NCBI RefSeq assembly: GCF_009729555.1
Contig: NZ_WODC01000001.1
Coordinates: 496,001 to 560,000, forward strand
Direction: 5' to 3'
Length of the DNA stretch: 64,000 bases
DNA from: Pseudodesulfovibrio alkaliphilus
GTDB taxonomy: Bacteria > Desulfobacterota > Desulfovibrionia > Desulfovibrionales > Desulfovibrionaceae
This document shows, one piece after another, positions 16,338 through 25,708 of the stretch; positions within the stretch are counted from its first letter, which is position 1, and each line of letters begins with the position of its first letter. The position numbers were made by a program, and so were the translations under genes. The notes under the pieces were generated by a model. That model saw only the letters and a list, made by a program, of their open reading frames with translations, did no database searches and was not told the origin of the DNA.

Positions 16338-17351
16338 TCACTCCTTGATCTTTAGATCCACCATCAAGAGCAGTTGAAGCGCCTTGGTGATCTCCTTGTC
16401 GTAGCGGGCGTCGCCTGCCAGATCGGCGGCGGCCTTGAGATAAGGGAGTCCGGGCGAATGCGGTCGGTCGCTGATCATGGCGCAGAAGGAATCAACCACA
16501 GCGCAAAGTCTGCCAGGGAACTCGATCTTGGAGGTCTTCATGGGGTATCCCGAGCCATTGAGGCGCTCGTGATGCTCCATGACGCACTGCTCCACCTCGG
16601 GATACTTGAGGTTGAGCTTGCCAAGCATCTCGTAGCCCACCTTGGTGTGGGCGTTGACCTTGGTTCGCTCGTCGCCGGTCAGGGGCTTGTCCTTGGAGCG
16701 GATGAAGGCGGGAACCTTGGCCATGCCCAAGTCGTGGAGAAAAAGTCCGGCCGTCAGCCTGTCGAAGGTCTTGCGCCGCACACTGTCGCGAAAATTCTTT
16801 TCCTTGAGCTTGCCGAGCAGGGCCAGGCCGAGAAAACCGCAGTTGACGCTGTGGTTCTCCAGCGAATGCTCCTTGTGCATACGCCGGACCAGCGCCCGGG
16901 CACGGCGAATGTCCTCGTAGAGGTATTCCGTGAGCACCATCAGGTCCACCCAGAGCTTTTCGAAGACCACTGGCACGGGCTGGTCGAAAAACTCCTTGAG
17001 CTTTCGCGTCAGGGCCTGGGTGAAGATGTCGGCAATCTCCTTCTCCTTGAGATTGCCGTCCACCAGGACCAGATCAAGCTGGTAGCTGATGTGCTTGACG
17101 TACACCGGGTGGTCTTCTCGAGAGACAAAGATGAGCCCGTCGTTGGTCAGGGCCAGCAGGTCATCCACCTGCTCGTTGCTCAGGCGCCCACCCACCTTGT
17201 AGTAGGGCATGATCCGGGCCACATCCTCCTTGAACAGGAAGATGTTCAACGGCGGACGGTACTTGTTGAAGCTGCCGAGGATGTCCGCACTGATCTGGTA
17301 GTATTCCTCGTTCAGCCCGTCGGGGATGTCGTGCTTCTGCTTGGCGCTCAT
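16338..17351 (-). CDS. HD-GYP domain protein (putative cyclic-di-GMP phosphodiesterase)
   Basis: A 337-residue protein. The N-terminal 150 residues are unrecognised and lack a receiver domain. The C-terminal HD-GYP domain shows the HD pair at residues 206-207 (GLFLHDLGMAKVP) and HHERLNGSGYP with GYP at 268-270. HD-GYP enzymes hydrolyse cyclic di-GMP. Some members lack ligands or act on other nucleotides, so activity is inferred. Its ATG overlaps the pyruvate kinase stop by four bases (ATGA), so it is translated from the pyk mRNA. Confidence 0.87.
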   Translation of the reverse strand: MSAKQKHDIPDGLNEEYYQISADILGSFNKYRPPLNIFLFKEDVARIMPYYKVGGRLSNEQVDDLLALTNDGLIFVSREDHPVYVKHISYQLDLVLVDGNLKEKEIADIFTQALTRKLKEFFDQPVPVVFEKLWVDLMVLTEYLYEDIRRARALVRRMHKEHSLENHSVNCGFLGLALLGKLKEKNFRDSVRRKTFDRLTAGLFLHDLGMAKVPAFIRSKDKPLTGDERTKVNAHTKVGYEMLGKLNLKYPEVEQCVMEHHERLNGSGYPMKTSKIEFPGRLCAVVDSFCAMISDRPHSPGLPYLKAAADLAGDARYDKEITKALQLLLMVDLKIKE

Positions 17352-18808
17352 CGTTCCCCTTCTTGATCGTTTTTGTCTCTGCCGAGCTTTTCATACAGCT
17401 TGACCACGTTGGTCTGGGTCATGGACCTGCCCTTTTCCGGCTGTCCGGCGGTGACGATGACAATGTCGCCCTCGTCAAAGGCCGGGCATTGGCGCACAAA
17501 GACCTCGGCACGCTCCTGGTGGTCGTCGATGACATCCAGGGGCGCGGCCGGGATGACCCCCCAAGAGAGGTTGGTGAAATGCCGCACGATGTGGTCGCGG
17601 CTCAGGGCGTAGATGGACTGCTTGGGGCGGCAGGAGGCCAGTATGCGCGCCGTGCCGCCCGAGGTCGAATGGCAGACGATGGCCTTGGCTCCGGTCTTGC
17701 CCGCCAGCATGGCCGCGGCATAAGCCAGAAAAGTGGAGGGGTTGTCCTGCTCGCCGCCCCGGTCCACCTCGGCCCGGCCCGACTCGAACATGAAAGCCTC
17801 GGTCTCGTAGGCGATCTTGCGCATGAACCGGACGGTTTCTCCCGGATAGCGGCCGATGGCGGTCTCTTCAGAGAGCATGACGCAGTCGGCTCCGTCGAGA
17901 ATGGCGTTGGCCACATCCGTGGTCTCGGCCCGCGTTGCCATCGGCGAGTTGACCATGGAGAGCAGCATCTGGGTGGCCACGATGACAGGCTTGCCCGCCT
18001 CATTGCATGCCTTGATGATGCGCTTCTGGGCCACGGGCAGCTCGGCCAGGTCCAGCTCCAGACCCAGGTCGCCGCGGGCCACCATGACGCCGTCGGCCTC
18101 GCGCAGTATCTCGGGCAGGTTCTTGAGGGCTGCCGTACGCTCGAGCTTGGCCACGATGGGCAGCCGACGGTTGTACTTGACCATCTCCTGGCGCAGGCCG
18201 CGGATGTCCTCGGCCTTCTGGACAAAGCTCATGGCCACAACGTCCACCCCGAGCTCCATGCCGATGGCCAGATCCGCCTTGTCCTTGTCGGTCAGCGGGG
18301 CCAGGGGCGTGGTCTTGCCGGGAAAGGTGATGCCCTTTCGGGGCGGACACATGCCCGAATTGGTGGCGCGCAGACGCAGCAGAAACTCCTCCTCCACCTT
18401 GACCACCGTGAACCGGATCATGCCATCGGACAGGGCCACGGGGTCGCCCTCCCTGATCCCGACATAGAGATCCGGGATATCAAGGCAGATGAATGGGCCG
18501 TCCACCTTGGACGCCTTGTCCGAGGTGCCGAGCATGACCTCAGTGCCCTTCTCCACCTCGAAGACCGGCAGGCCAAGGTCGCAGGTGCGGATCTTGGGGC
18601 CGGACAGGTCCTGGAGGATGGTCAGGGTCAGCCCGGTCTCGTCCTCAAGACGACGGATGATGCCCACCATCCGTTCGAAGAACTCGCGGCCGCCATGGGA
18701 GAAGTTGAGACGAAAAATCTTGGCCCCTGACTCCACCAGCTCCTTGACGGCCTCGTAAGAGCCGGTTCCCGGCCCCAGCGTGGCAATGATCTTGATATGC
18801 CTGTCCAT
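17348..18808 (-). CDS. pyk: Pyruvate kinase
   Basis: A 486-residue enzyme converting PEP and ADP to pyruvate and ATP. Typical blocks are seen: KIIATLGPGT, FRLNFSHGGREFFERM, LQDLSGPKIRT, MVARGDLGLEL, VIVATQMLLSM and a TRAETTDVANAILDGADCVMLSEETAIG segment. The C-terminal regulatory domain is present, ending with the KLGRDKNDQEGER tail that overlaps the next gene. A 7-bp hairpin (GGGCGCG/CGCGCCC at 18821-18838) lies just before the start codon. It is divergent from mraZ. Confidence 0.96.
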   Translation of the reverse strand: MDRHIKIIATLGPGTGSYEAVKELVESGAKIFRLNFSHGGREFFERMVGIIRRLEDETGLTLTILQDLSGPKIRTCDLGLPVFEVEKGTEVMLGTSDKASKVDGPFICLDIPDLYVGIREGDPVALSDGMIRFTVVKVEEEFLLRLRATNSGMCPPRKGITFPGKTTPLAPLTDKDKADLAIGMELGVDVVAMSFVQKAEDIRGLRQEMVKYNRRLPIVAKLERTAALKNLPEILREADGVMVARGDLGLELDLAELPVAQKRIIKACNEAGKPVIVATQMLLSMVNSPMATRAETTDVANAILDGADCVMLSEETAIGRYPGETVRFMRKIAYETEAFMFESGRAEVDRGGEQDNPSTFLAYAAAMLAGKTGAKAIVCHSTSGGTARILASCRPKQSIYALSRDHIVRHFTNLSWGVIPAAPLDVIDDHQERAEVFVRQCPAFDEGDIVIVTAGQPEKGRSMTQTNVVKLYEKLGRDKNDQEGER

Positions 18809-19103
18809 GAAAACCCCGTGGGGCGCGACAACGCGCCCTGTTACCGACCAGGACGCAAAAACACCCTGGCATTATTTACTTTTTCTGTCAGCGTGGAGAA
18901 GCTTGCCAACCGCCCCACTCCTCCAGGTAGGCCGAAGTCTATGCGTCCGGCCCCGAAAAATCAATGATCCTCGCGGTATTTTGCCGCTGTTTTTTCTCTT
19001 TGCTGTTGACTTTCTCAAATTTTTCAATCATCGGTGGAAAGAAGTGGAACTTAGTGTAAAACTAGGGTAAGAATGTGGAGCGAGCAGCCGCTCCGGGGGA
19101 ACG
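18809..19103. other. Divergent promoter region between pyk and the dcw cluster
   Basis: A 295-bp AT-richer stretch. It holds the pyk leader hairpin at 18821-18838, a TTGACT element at 19006-19011 that may be the -35 of mraZ, and the MraZ-type repeats at 19034-19060 described separately. No gene is visible. Confidence 0.6.
19034..19060 (+). promoter_or_regulatory. MraZ-box-like triple direct repeat
   Basis: GTGGAAA (19034), GTGGAAC (19044) and GTGTAAA (19054) are spaced exactly 10 bp apart, directly upstream of mraZ. Phased TGG-containing repeats of this kind are the known binding sites of MraZ, which controls its own dcw operon in other bacteria. TTGACT at 19006-19011 is a possible -35; the -10 is not clear and would overlap the repeats. 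Confidence 0.65.
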
Positions 19104-19550
19104 ATGAAATTTCGAGGTCACGCACACAGAAGCCTGGACGACAAGGGACGGCTCATCCTGCCGCCCGAGTTCCGGGACATGATCCGCTCCGGCGTACCGG
19201 AGTCGATCATTGTGCTGACCATTTTCGACAAGCACGTTATCGGCATCACCCCGGAGCAGTGGTCGCGGATGGAAGACGAGCTTGAGAAGGTCAAGACCCC
19301 GAGCCGGGAGCTGCAAAACACCATCCGCATCCTCTACTCCGGCTATACCGAAACGCCGATGGGAGCACAGGGGCGCATCGCCATCCCCGCCCATCTGCGC
19401 AAAAGCGGCAAGCTGGACAAGGATGTGGTGGTCATGGGCGCCGGGCGTCGGTTCGAGATATGGCCTGCGGACAGCTTTGAACGGTTGCTCGACGAGGACT
19501 ACGACGTGTCCCGCGAACTGGCTGAAAACAACGTCAGTCTGCCCTTCTAG
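19104..19550 (+). CDS. mraZ: MraZ transcriptional regulator / cell division protein
   Basis: A 148-residue protein with two AbrB-like SpoVT halves: FRGHAHRSLDDKGRLILPPEFRD and YSGYTETPMGAQGRIAIPAHLRKSG, both with the DxxGR(I/L)xxP signature. MraZ is the first gene of dcw clusters and a repressor of that cluster in E. coli. GGGGGAACG precedes the ATG. The repeats just upstream are its probable operator. Confidence 0.96.
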   Translation: MKFRGHAHRSLDDKGRLILPPEFRDMIRSGVPESIIVLTIFDKHVIGITPEQWSRMEDELEKVKTPSRELQNTIRILYSGYTETPMGAQGRIAIPAHLRKSGKLDKDVVVMGAGRRFEIWPADSFERLLDEDYDVSRELAENNVSLPF

Positions 19551-19552
19551 CG

Positions 19553-20530
19553 ATGGAAGGCCGCGTTGATCCCGCGACCCTCCACACGACGGTTCTTTTA
19601 CATGAAGTGATCGAGTGGCTCCGGCCGAAACCGGGAGGGCGGTATCTGGACGGAACCCTCGGCATGGGCGGCCACAGCCTCGCGCTCATGGAGCGTGCCG
19701 GGGCCGGAGCCGAACTTGCCGGACTTGATCGCGATGCGCGAGCCCTGGCCCTGGCCGGCGAGCGGCTCGCAGGAATGGGCGACCGCGCCCATCTTTTCCA
19801 CCTGCCGTTTTCGAGGTTTGAGGAAGCCTTGGACACACTGGGGTGGGAAACGGTGGACGGGGCCGTTCTCGACCTTGGCGTCTCGTCACTCCAGCTCGAT
19901 GAAGCAGAGCGGGGATTCAGCTTCATCAGCGACGGGCCGCTGGACATGCGTATGGACCCGGAGTGCGGCCCCTCGGCAGCCGACCTGGTCAATACGCTCA
20001 AGCATGGTGATCTGGCGCGGATCATCAGGGCCTACGGGGAAGACCCCCTGGCCGGGAAAATCGCGTCGGCGATACTGAAGGCACGGGACAAGGGAGCGAT
20101 CACCAGAACGCTCCAACTGGCCGAGATAGTGCGGCTGGCCTATCCGCCCAAGATGCGGCACACGGCCCGCAACCATCCGGCGACCCGGACCTTTCAGGGA
20201 CTGCGAATAGCGGTCAACAGGGAAACAGAGGAACTTGAACACTACCTTGAAACCATAATCGGGCGGCTTGCGCCCGGTGCGAGAGCGGCCATCATCTCGT
20301 TTCACTCCCTGGAGGACAGGGCCGTGAAACGCGCCTTCCTGGCGGCAGCCAGGGGATGCCGCTGCCCGTCGCACCAACTGCACTGCACCTGCGGGGGCGT
20401 TCCCTCGTTCAAGGTGCTCACCCGCAAGCCGCAGACGCCGTCCGACGAGGAAGCGGCCCGAAACCCCCGCAGCCGCAGCGCCAAGCTGCGCGTGGCCGAG
20501 AGGCTCGGGCCGGATGGAGAAGAGGCATGA
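19553..20530 (+). CDS. rsmH: 16S rRNA (cytosine-N4)-methyltransferase RsmH
   Basis: A 325-residue SAM-dependent methyltransferase acting on C1402 of 16S rRNA in the family. Seen: HTTVLLHEVIEWLRP, the DGTLGMGGHSLALME SAM site, GAVLDLGVSSLQLDEAERGFSF, and FHSLEDRAVKRAF. It starts two bases after the mraZ stop. The C-terminal region has CRCPSHQLHCTCGG, a cysteine-rich segment common in RsmH. Confidence 0.96.
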   Translation: MEGRVDPATLHTTVLLHEVIEWLRPKPGGRYLDGTLGMGGHSLALMERAGAGAELAGLDRDARALALAGERLAGMGDRAHLFHLPFSRFEEALDTLGWETVDGAVLDLGVSSLQLDEAERGFSFISDGPLDMRMDPECGPSAADLVNTLKHGDLARIIRAYGEDPLAGKIASAILKARDKGAITRTLQLAEIVRLAYPPKMRHTARNHPATRTFQGLRIAVNRETEELEHYLETIIGRLAPGARAAIISFHSLEDRAVKRAFLAAARGCRCPSHQLHCTCGGVPSFKVLTRKPQTPSDEEAARNPRSRSAKLRVAERLGPDGEEA

Positions 20531-20811
20531 GCACGACGGACAAAACCCTTTTATGGATGATCCTCACCCTGCTGGGTGCGGCCCTCTCCCTCGGGCTCGG
20601 CGCGGTATGGCTCAACATTGAACGCATGGATCTGGCATACGACCTGCGCAAGATGGAGAAGAGCCTGAACCAGAAGGAGGCTCTGGCCGTGAAACTTTCG
20701 GTTGAGAGGAACAACCAGGTTTCACCTTATCAACTCAAAAGGCTCGCCGGTCAGTTGGACCTTGGCGTTGCCGCGCCGGGACAGATACGGCGTATCACCG
20801 ACACGCAATAG
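20527..20811 (+). CDS. ftsL: FtsL-like septum protein
   Basis: A 94-residue protein with a short cytoplasmic tip, one membrane helix (LLWMILTLLGAALSLGLGAVW) and a periplasmic coiled-coil with a basic C-terminus (YQLKRLAGQLDLGVAAPGQIRRI), as in FtsL/DivIC. It would join FtsQ and FtsB in the divisome. Identification rests on topology and position between rsmH and ftsI, since FtsL sequences are poorly conserved. Its ATG overlaps the rsmH stop (ATGA). Confidence 0.82.
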   Translation: MSTTDKTLLWMILTLLGAALSLGLGAVWLNIERMDLAYDLRKMEKSLNQKEALAVKLSVERNNQVSPYQLKRLAGQLDLGVAAPGQIRRITDTQ

Positions 20812-20860
20812 TCGGCGTCAGGCATCATACCGGCGCCGCATAGGGAACACAGGGAACAGG

Positions 20861-22819
20861 ATGGCTCAGGACGGCCAGAGGCGCAAGGATCACAGCAAGG
20901 TGAAGATAGGGCTTGTCGCGGCCCTTTTCGCGCTTGCCTTTGCCGGGCTTTGGGTTCGTGCGGGCTGGGTGCAGTTGCACCTTGGCGACGCGCTGCTGAC
21001 CCAGGCATCGCGCCAGAGCCTTGCCGCCGAATTCGAATACGGCGAGCGCGGCCGAATTTTTGACCGAAACGGCGAGATGCTGGCCACCAGCGTCCAGGCC
21101 AACTCGGTGTATGCCAGCCCCTTTGAGATAGCCGATCTCGACGCGGCGGCCACCGCTGTGGCCAAGGCGCTTTCCCTGCCCCGCAAGGACGTGCGCCAGA
21201 AACTCTCCGCCAAAAAGCAATTCGTCTGGATCAAACGGCAGGTCAGCGATCGCGAGGCCGCTGCCCTGGCCCGGGCCGACATTCCTGGAATCCGCCTGAC
21301 CACCGAATATTCCCGCATCTACCCCAACGGCCATCTGGCCGGACAGACGCTGGGCTTCGTGGACATCGACGGTCAGGGGCTGGAAGGAGTGGAGCGCCTC
21401 TATGACGCCCGCATGCAGCCGGGAAAGGCCAAGTTCGTGGTCCAGCGCGACGCCAAGGGCAGCCGGCTCTATCTCGACGCCCAGGGCCGGGAAATGAACA
21501 TCAACGGCCTGGATGTGTTCCTGACCCTCGACACCCACATCCAGCACGCCGCCGAACAGGCCCTGGCCAACGCCATCGCCAAGTACAAGGCCCGGGCGGG
21601 CATCGTCCTCGTGGTGGAGGTGGAGACCGGCGACATCCTGGCCATGGCCAACCAGCCCTTCTTCAACCCCAATGCTGTCAAGGGCTCCACTCCCGGCCAG
21701 CGCAGACTGCGGGCCGTGACCGACGTGTACGAGCCCGGCTCCACATTCAAGCCTTTCCTTTTCGCCGCCGCCCTGGAAGAAGGCGCCATCAAACCGGACA
21801 CGCTCATCGACTGCGAGAACGGCCGCTGGCGCGTGGCCAACAAGACCATCCGCGACACCCACCCCAGAAGCTGGATCCCGGCCCACCAGATTATGCGCTA
21901 CTCCTCCAACATCGGTTGCGCCAAAATCGGCCTGGACATGGGCGCCGACATGTACGCCGACTATCTTTCCAGGCTCGGCTTCGGCGAGAAGACGGACCTC
22001 GGCCTGTCGGGCGAGTCCTCCGGGCTGGTCATGCCCCCGGCCAAGTGGACCAGTGTGGATCTGGCGGCCATCAGCTTCGGCCAGGGCATCGGCGTCACTG
22101 CCGTGCAAATGGCCCGGGCCTTCCTCTGCCTCGCCAACGAGGGCGTGACGCGCCAGCTCAATCTGGTGCGCGACCCTGCCCCGGCCCGTCCCCATGCGGC
22201 GGTGCGCGTCTTCAGCCGCGAAACCTCGGCCACGGTGCTCAGGATGATGCGCGATGTGGTCCACGAGGACGGCACCGGCCGTTCCGCTCGCATCCCCGGC
22301 ATCACCATGGCAGGCAAAACCGGCACGGCCCAGAAGGCGACCAAGGGAGGCTACGGCGACCAGTATCTCTCCTCCTTCGTGGCCATGGTCCCGGCCGAAG
22401 ACCCGAAACTTCTGGTCATCACAATGATTGACGAACCGCAGACGGCCAACTACGGCTCCATGGTCGCGGCGCCGGTATGCCGCGACGTGACCGTGCGTAC
22501 CCTGGCCTATTACGGCAAGGTCTCCGAAACCCTGGAATCCGTGGTGGCCGAAAGGGTCTCCGTGGACTCGCTGGCGGACTCTCCGCTCAACGAGGCCATG
22601 GCTCCCCCGGCCGAACACCCCGAGAGCGACACCGTGCCCAACATCAGGGGCCTGACGGTGCGTCGCGCCCTGGAACTCCTGGCCAGACGGGGCATCGTCC
22701 CGGTGCTCAAGGGACAGGGCATGACGGTAAAAGACCATAAACCCAATGCGGGACAACCGTGGCCCACGGAACAACAGACGGAGGGAACGGACGATGTTTT
22801 TATTCTCTGGCTCTCATAG
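20861..22819 (+). CDS. ftsI: FtsI/PBP3-type peptidoglycan transpeptidase with C-terminal PASTA domain
   Basis: A 652-residue class B penicillin-binding protein for septal crosslinking. In order: membrane anchor at about residues 15-35; dimerisation domain with RGRIFDRNGEMLATS; and the transpeptidase domain with the SxxK nucleophile STFK at 294-297, SSN at 348-350 and KTG at 486-488. The last 60 residues (VPNIRGLTVRRALELLARRGI...) form a PASTA domain, more usual in Gram-positive SpoVD/PBP2x. The ATG at 20861 follows AGGGAACAGG; the frame is open further upstream but overlaps ftsL. Confidence 0.95.
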   Translation: MAQDGQRRKDHSKVKIGLVAALFALAFAGLWVRAGWVQLHLGDALLTQASRQSLAAEFEYGERGRIFDRNGEMLATSVQANSVYASPFEIADLDAAATAVAKALSLPRKDVRQKLSAKKQFVWIKRQVSDREAAALARADIPGIRLTTEYSRIYPNGHLAGQTLGFVDIDGQGLEGVERLYDARMQPGKAKFVVQRDAKGSRLYLDAQGREMNINGLDVFLTLDTHIQHAAEQALANAIAKYKARAGIVLVVEVETGDILAMANQPFFNPNAVKGSTPGQRRLRAVTDVYEPGSTFKPFLFAAALEEGAIKPDTLIDCENGRWRVANKTIRDTHPRSWIPAHQIMRYSSNIGCAKIGLDMGADMYADYLSRLGFGEKTDLGLSGESSGLVMPPAKWTSVDLAAISFGQGIGVTAVQMARAFLCLANEGVTRQLNLVRDPAPARPHAAVRVFSRETSATVLRMMRDVVHEDGTGRSARIPGITMAGKTGTAQKATKGGYGDQYLSSFVAMVPAEDPKLLVITMIDEPQTANYGSMVAAPVCRDVTVRTLAYYGKVSETLESVVAERVSVDSLADSPLNEAMAPPAEHPESDTVPNIRGLTVRRALELLARRGIVPVLKGQGMTVKDHKPNAGQPWPTEQQTEGTDDVFILWLS

Positions 22820-24314
22820 CGAAAAGAAGGCGAAACGAGGCGTTATGGAATTCGATGCCCTGCTCAAGGAAGCCGCAAAAGGCTTGGTTGTCCGCACGGA
22901 TTCGCGAAAAATCCTGCCCGGCGACTGCTTTGTGGCCATGCCCGGCACCTCGGTGCGCGGCATAGACTACATCCCCGGAGCGCTGGACCGCGGCGCGGCC
23001 TACATCGTGGCCCCGGCCCAGGCCCGCGACCTGGTGGCTCCGGTGGCAGAAAAGCGCGCCCGGGTCGCCTACCACGAAAATCCCGCCGTGGCTCTCGGCG
23101 AACTGGCCCGCGCCCACTTCCATCTGCCCGACCGGGACCTCAAGCTGGTGGGCGTCACGGGCACCAACGGCAAGACGACTACCACCTACATCATCGAACA
23201 CCTGCTTGCGGCCACCGGCCTCAAGGTGGGCGTGCTCGGCACGGTCAGCTACCGCTGGCCCGGATTCTCCATGAACGCGCCCCTGACCACGCCCGACTGC
23301 TGGATGATCCACGAGCTGCTCTTCAACATGAAAAAGGCGGATGTGGATGTGGCGGTCATGGAGGTCTCCTCCCACGCCCTGGACCAGTACCGCGTGGCCG
23401 GGCTCGACTTCGACGCCGGGGTGCTCACCAACGTCACCCAGGACCACCTGGACTATCACGGCGACATGGAAACATATTTCAATGCCAAGTCCAGGCTCTT
23501 CACCGGCTGTCTGCGCCAGGGCCGTCCCGGTATCATCAACTACAACGACCCCTACGGGCGCCGACTGCTGGCCGACCTTGACGACGCCATTGGCTACGGC
23601 ATCGGGGACACAGCCATCGTCACCCATCAGGTGGGCGACAAGCCCATGGTCCAGGGACGCATCCTCTCCCTCACCGGCCAGGGCATGGAGATCGAGACCT
23701 CGTACAAGGGCAAGACCTGGACCGTGCAGTCGCCGCTCATCGGCGCGTACAACGCCATGAACCTCCTGGCCGCCCAGGCCGTGGGCCTACAGCTGGGCCT
23801 CACCTGCCGCGACATGCGGGCCCTCAAGGATTTCGCAGGCGTCCCCGGCCGCCTGGAGCGTGTCGTCAACGACCGGGACCTGGACATCTTCGTGGACTAC
23901 GCCCATACCCCCGACGCCCTGGAGAACGTCCAACACACCCTCAAGAGCCTCGACTTCAAACGGCTGATCACCGTATTCGGCTGCGGCGGCGACCGCGACC
24001 GGGCCAAGCGCCCCCTCATGGCCAGGGCCGTGGCCCGCTATGCCGACGTGGCCGTGCTCACCTCGGACAACCCGCGCAGCGAACCACCCGAGGCGATCAT
24101 GGACGACGCCCGGCCCGGTCTGGCCAAGGCCGCCCGGATCATCGAACACCCGGACCGGCAGACGGCCATCACCCTGGCCGTGGCAGAAATGGAACCCGGC
24201 GACGTGCTGCTCATTGCGGGCAAGGGGCATGAGGACTACCAGCAGATCGCCGGAACCACCATCCACTTCTCGGACAGGGAAGCGGCCATCAAAGCCATTG
24301 AGGAGACGCGATGA
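22794..24314 (+). CDS. murE: UDP-MurNAc-tripeptide synthetase (meso-DAP adding) MurE
   Basis: A 506-residue Mur ligase that adds the third amino acid to UDP-MurNAc-L-Ala-D-Glu. The ATP site GVTGTNGKTTTT is at about residues 121-131. The specificity motif DNPR at about 425 marks meso-diaminopimelate as substrate, so DAP-type peptidoglycan is expected. GGAGGG ahead of the ATG at 22794 favours this start, which overlaps ftsI by 26 bases; the ATG at 22845 (MEFDALL) gives a more typical 489-residue protein and is a real alternative. Confidence 0.95.
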   Translation: MFLFSGSHSEKKAKRGVMEFDALLKEAAKGLVVRTDSRKILPGDCFVAMPGTSVRGIDYIPGALDRGAAYIVAPAQARDLVAPVAEKRARVAYHENPAVALGELARAHFHLPDRDLKLVGVTGTNGKTTTTYIIEHLLAATGLKVGVLGTVSYRWPGFSMNAPLTTPDCWMIHELLFNMKKADVDVAVMEVSSHALDQYRVAGLDFDAGVLTNVTQDHLDYHGDMETYFNAKSRLFTGCLRQGRPGIINYNDPYGRRLLADLDDAIGYGIGDTAIVTHQVGDKPMVQGRILSLTGQGMEIETSYKGKTWTVQSPLIGAYNAMNLLAAQAVGLQLGLTCRDMRALKDFAGVPGRLERVVNDRDLDIFVDYAHTPDALENVQHTLKSLDFKRLITVFGCGGDRDRAKRPLMARAVARYADVAVLTSDNPRSEPPEAIMDDARPGLAKAARIIEHPDRQTAITLAVAEMEPGDVLLIAGKGHEDYQQIAGTTIHFSDREAAIKAIEETR

Positions 24315-25708
24315 GGCTGACTCTGGGCGATGTCCAGCACTGCCTGACCGGGCTGACCGAGGCCTGCCGGGAATGCACCGTGATCAACGCGGTTCGCACC
24401 GACAGTCGTGCGGTGGAGCCGGGCGACCTCTTCTTCTGCATCGAGGGCTGGAACTTCGATGGTCACGAGTTCGCACCCCAGGCCGAGGCCAAGGGCGCCG
24501 TGGCCGTTGTCGCCTCGCGCCCCCTTGAGGGGCTCTCGATTCCGGTCATCGTGGTTCGCGACACGATCCGCTCCCTGGGACGGCTGGCCTCCTGCTGGCG
24601 CGACCTGTGCGGGGCCAGACTGGTGGCCGTCACCGGCACGGCGGGCAAGACCACGGTCAAGGAAATGCTCGCTGCCGTCATCTCCCGCAAGCACGCTGTT
24701 GCCAAAAACTTTCGCAATTTGAACAACCAGATAGGACTGCCACTGTCCATGCTCAAGGCAGACGATGCGCAGCCGGTTTGGGTCATGGAACTGGGCATCT
24801 CGATCAAGGGCGACATGGAAGAACTGGCCGTCATCGCCAGCCCGGACGTGGCCGTGATCACCAATGCGGGACCGGGCCATCTTGAGGGCCTGGGCGACGT
24901 GGCCGGAGTTGCCAGGGCCAAGAGCAGCCTGCTCAAATACCTGCGCCAGGACGGCGTGGCCGTGATCAGCAGGGATTATCCCGAACTGTGGGAGGCCGCC
25001 ACCGCGCTGGTGCCCGAACCCGCAGGATTCTCCACCCGCGATGAATCCGCACCATTTTTCGCCGCATCACTCGGCGCGGACGATGAAGGCAGGGGCCACT
25101 TCCGTCTGCGCACCCCGGACGGCGACGGTGAATTCACGGCCCCCTTCTGCGGCGAGCACTATGCCGAGAATGTGGCCTGCGTTGCCGCAGCAGCCAGCGC
25201 CCTGGGCCTTTCCCGCACCGACGTGGTCGAGGGGGTCCAGGCCGTGGAACCGGACTGCCAGCGCTTTTGCTGCCGCAAGAGCGGCCATGCCCTGGTCATC
25301 GACGACACCTACAACGCCAACCCCCTGTCCATGGGCCGGTCCATCCGCACCGCCGCCACCATGACCAAGGGCCGCCCCCTGGTCCTGGTGCTGGGCGACA
25401 TGCGCGAACTCGGCGCACAGGCGCGGGAAAGCCACGAGGCGCTTGGGCGGCTCATCAGGGAGGTCGCGCCCCTGGCCGTCTTTTACAAGGGTACGCATTT
25501 TGAGGATGTGGCGCGGGGCCTTGACCACGCCGCACCCCTGACCCGCATCGAGGAATTGGAACCTTTCCTGGCCCAGTGGCAGGCCCTTGGGACCGACAAC
25601 GCCGTGGTGCTGGTCAAGGGATCGCGCTCCCTGAAAATGGAGGCATTTGCCGCCGCCCTGTGCCGGGAGCTTCAGGACGGACCCGCAATCGAGGGAGGTT
25701 CCCGGTGA
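24311..25708 (+). CDS. murF: UDP-MurNAc-tripeptide:D-Ala-D-Ala ligase MurF
   Basis: A 465-residue Mur ligase adding D-Ala-D-Ala in the last cytoplasmic step before lipid I. Seen: [19 protein letters not shown], the ATP site [31 protein letters not shown], and [11 protein letters not shown] in the ligase domain. It overlaps the murE stop by ATGA and the mraY start by GTGA. A D-Ala-D-Ala ligase (ddl) gene is not in this cluster and must lie elsewhere. Confidence 0.96.
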   Translation: MRLTLGDVQHCLTGLTEACRECTVINAVRTDSRAVEPGDLFFCIEGWNFDGHEFAPQAEAKGAVAVVASRPLEGLSIPVIVVRDTIRSLGRLASCWRDLCGARLVAVTGTAGKTTVKEMLAAVISRKHAVAKNFRNLNNQIGLPLSMLKADDAQPVWVMELGISIKGDMEELAVIASPDVAVITNAGPGHLEGLGDVAGVARAKSSLLKYLRQDGVAVISRDYPELWEAATALVPEPAGFSTRDESAPFFAASLGADDEGRGHFRLRTPDGDGEFTAPFCGEHYAENVACVAAAASALGLSRTDVVEGVQAVEPDCQRFCCRKSGHALVIDDTYNANPLSMGRSIRTAATMTKGRPLVLVLGDMRELGAQARESHEALGRLIREVAPLAVFYKGTHFEDVARGLDHAAPLTRIEELEPFLAQWQALGTDNAVVLVKGSRSLKMEAFAAALCRELQDGPAIEGGSR

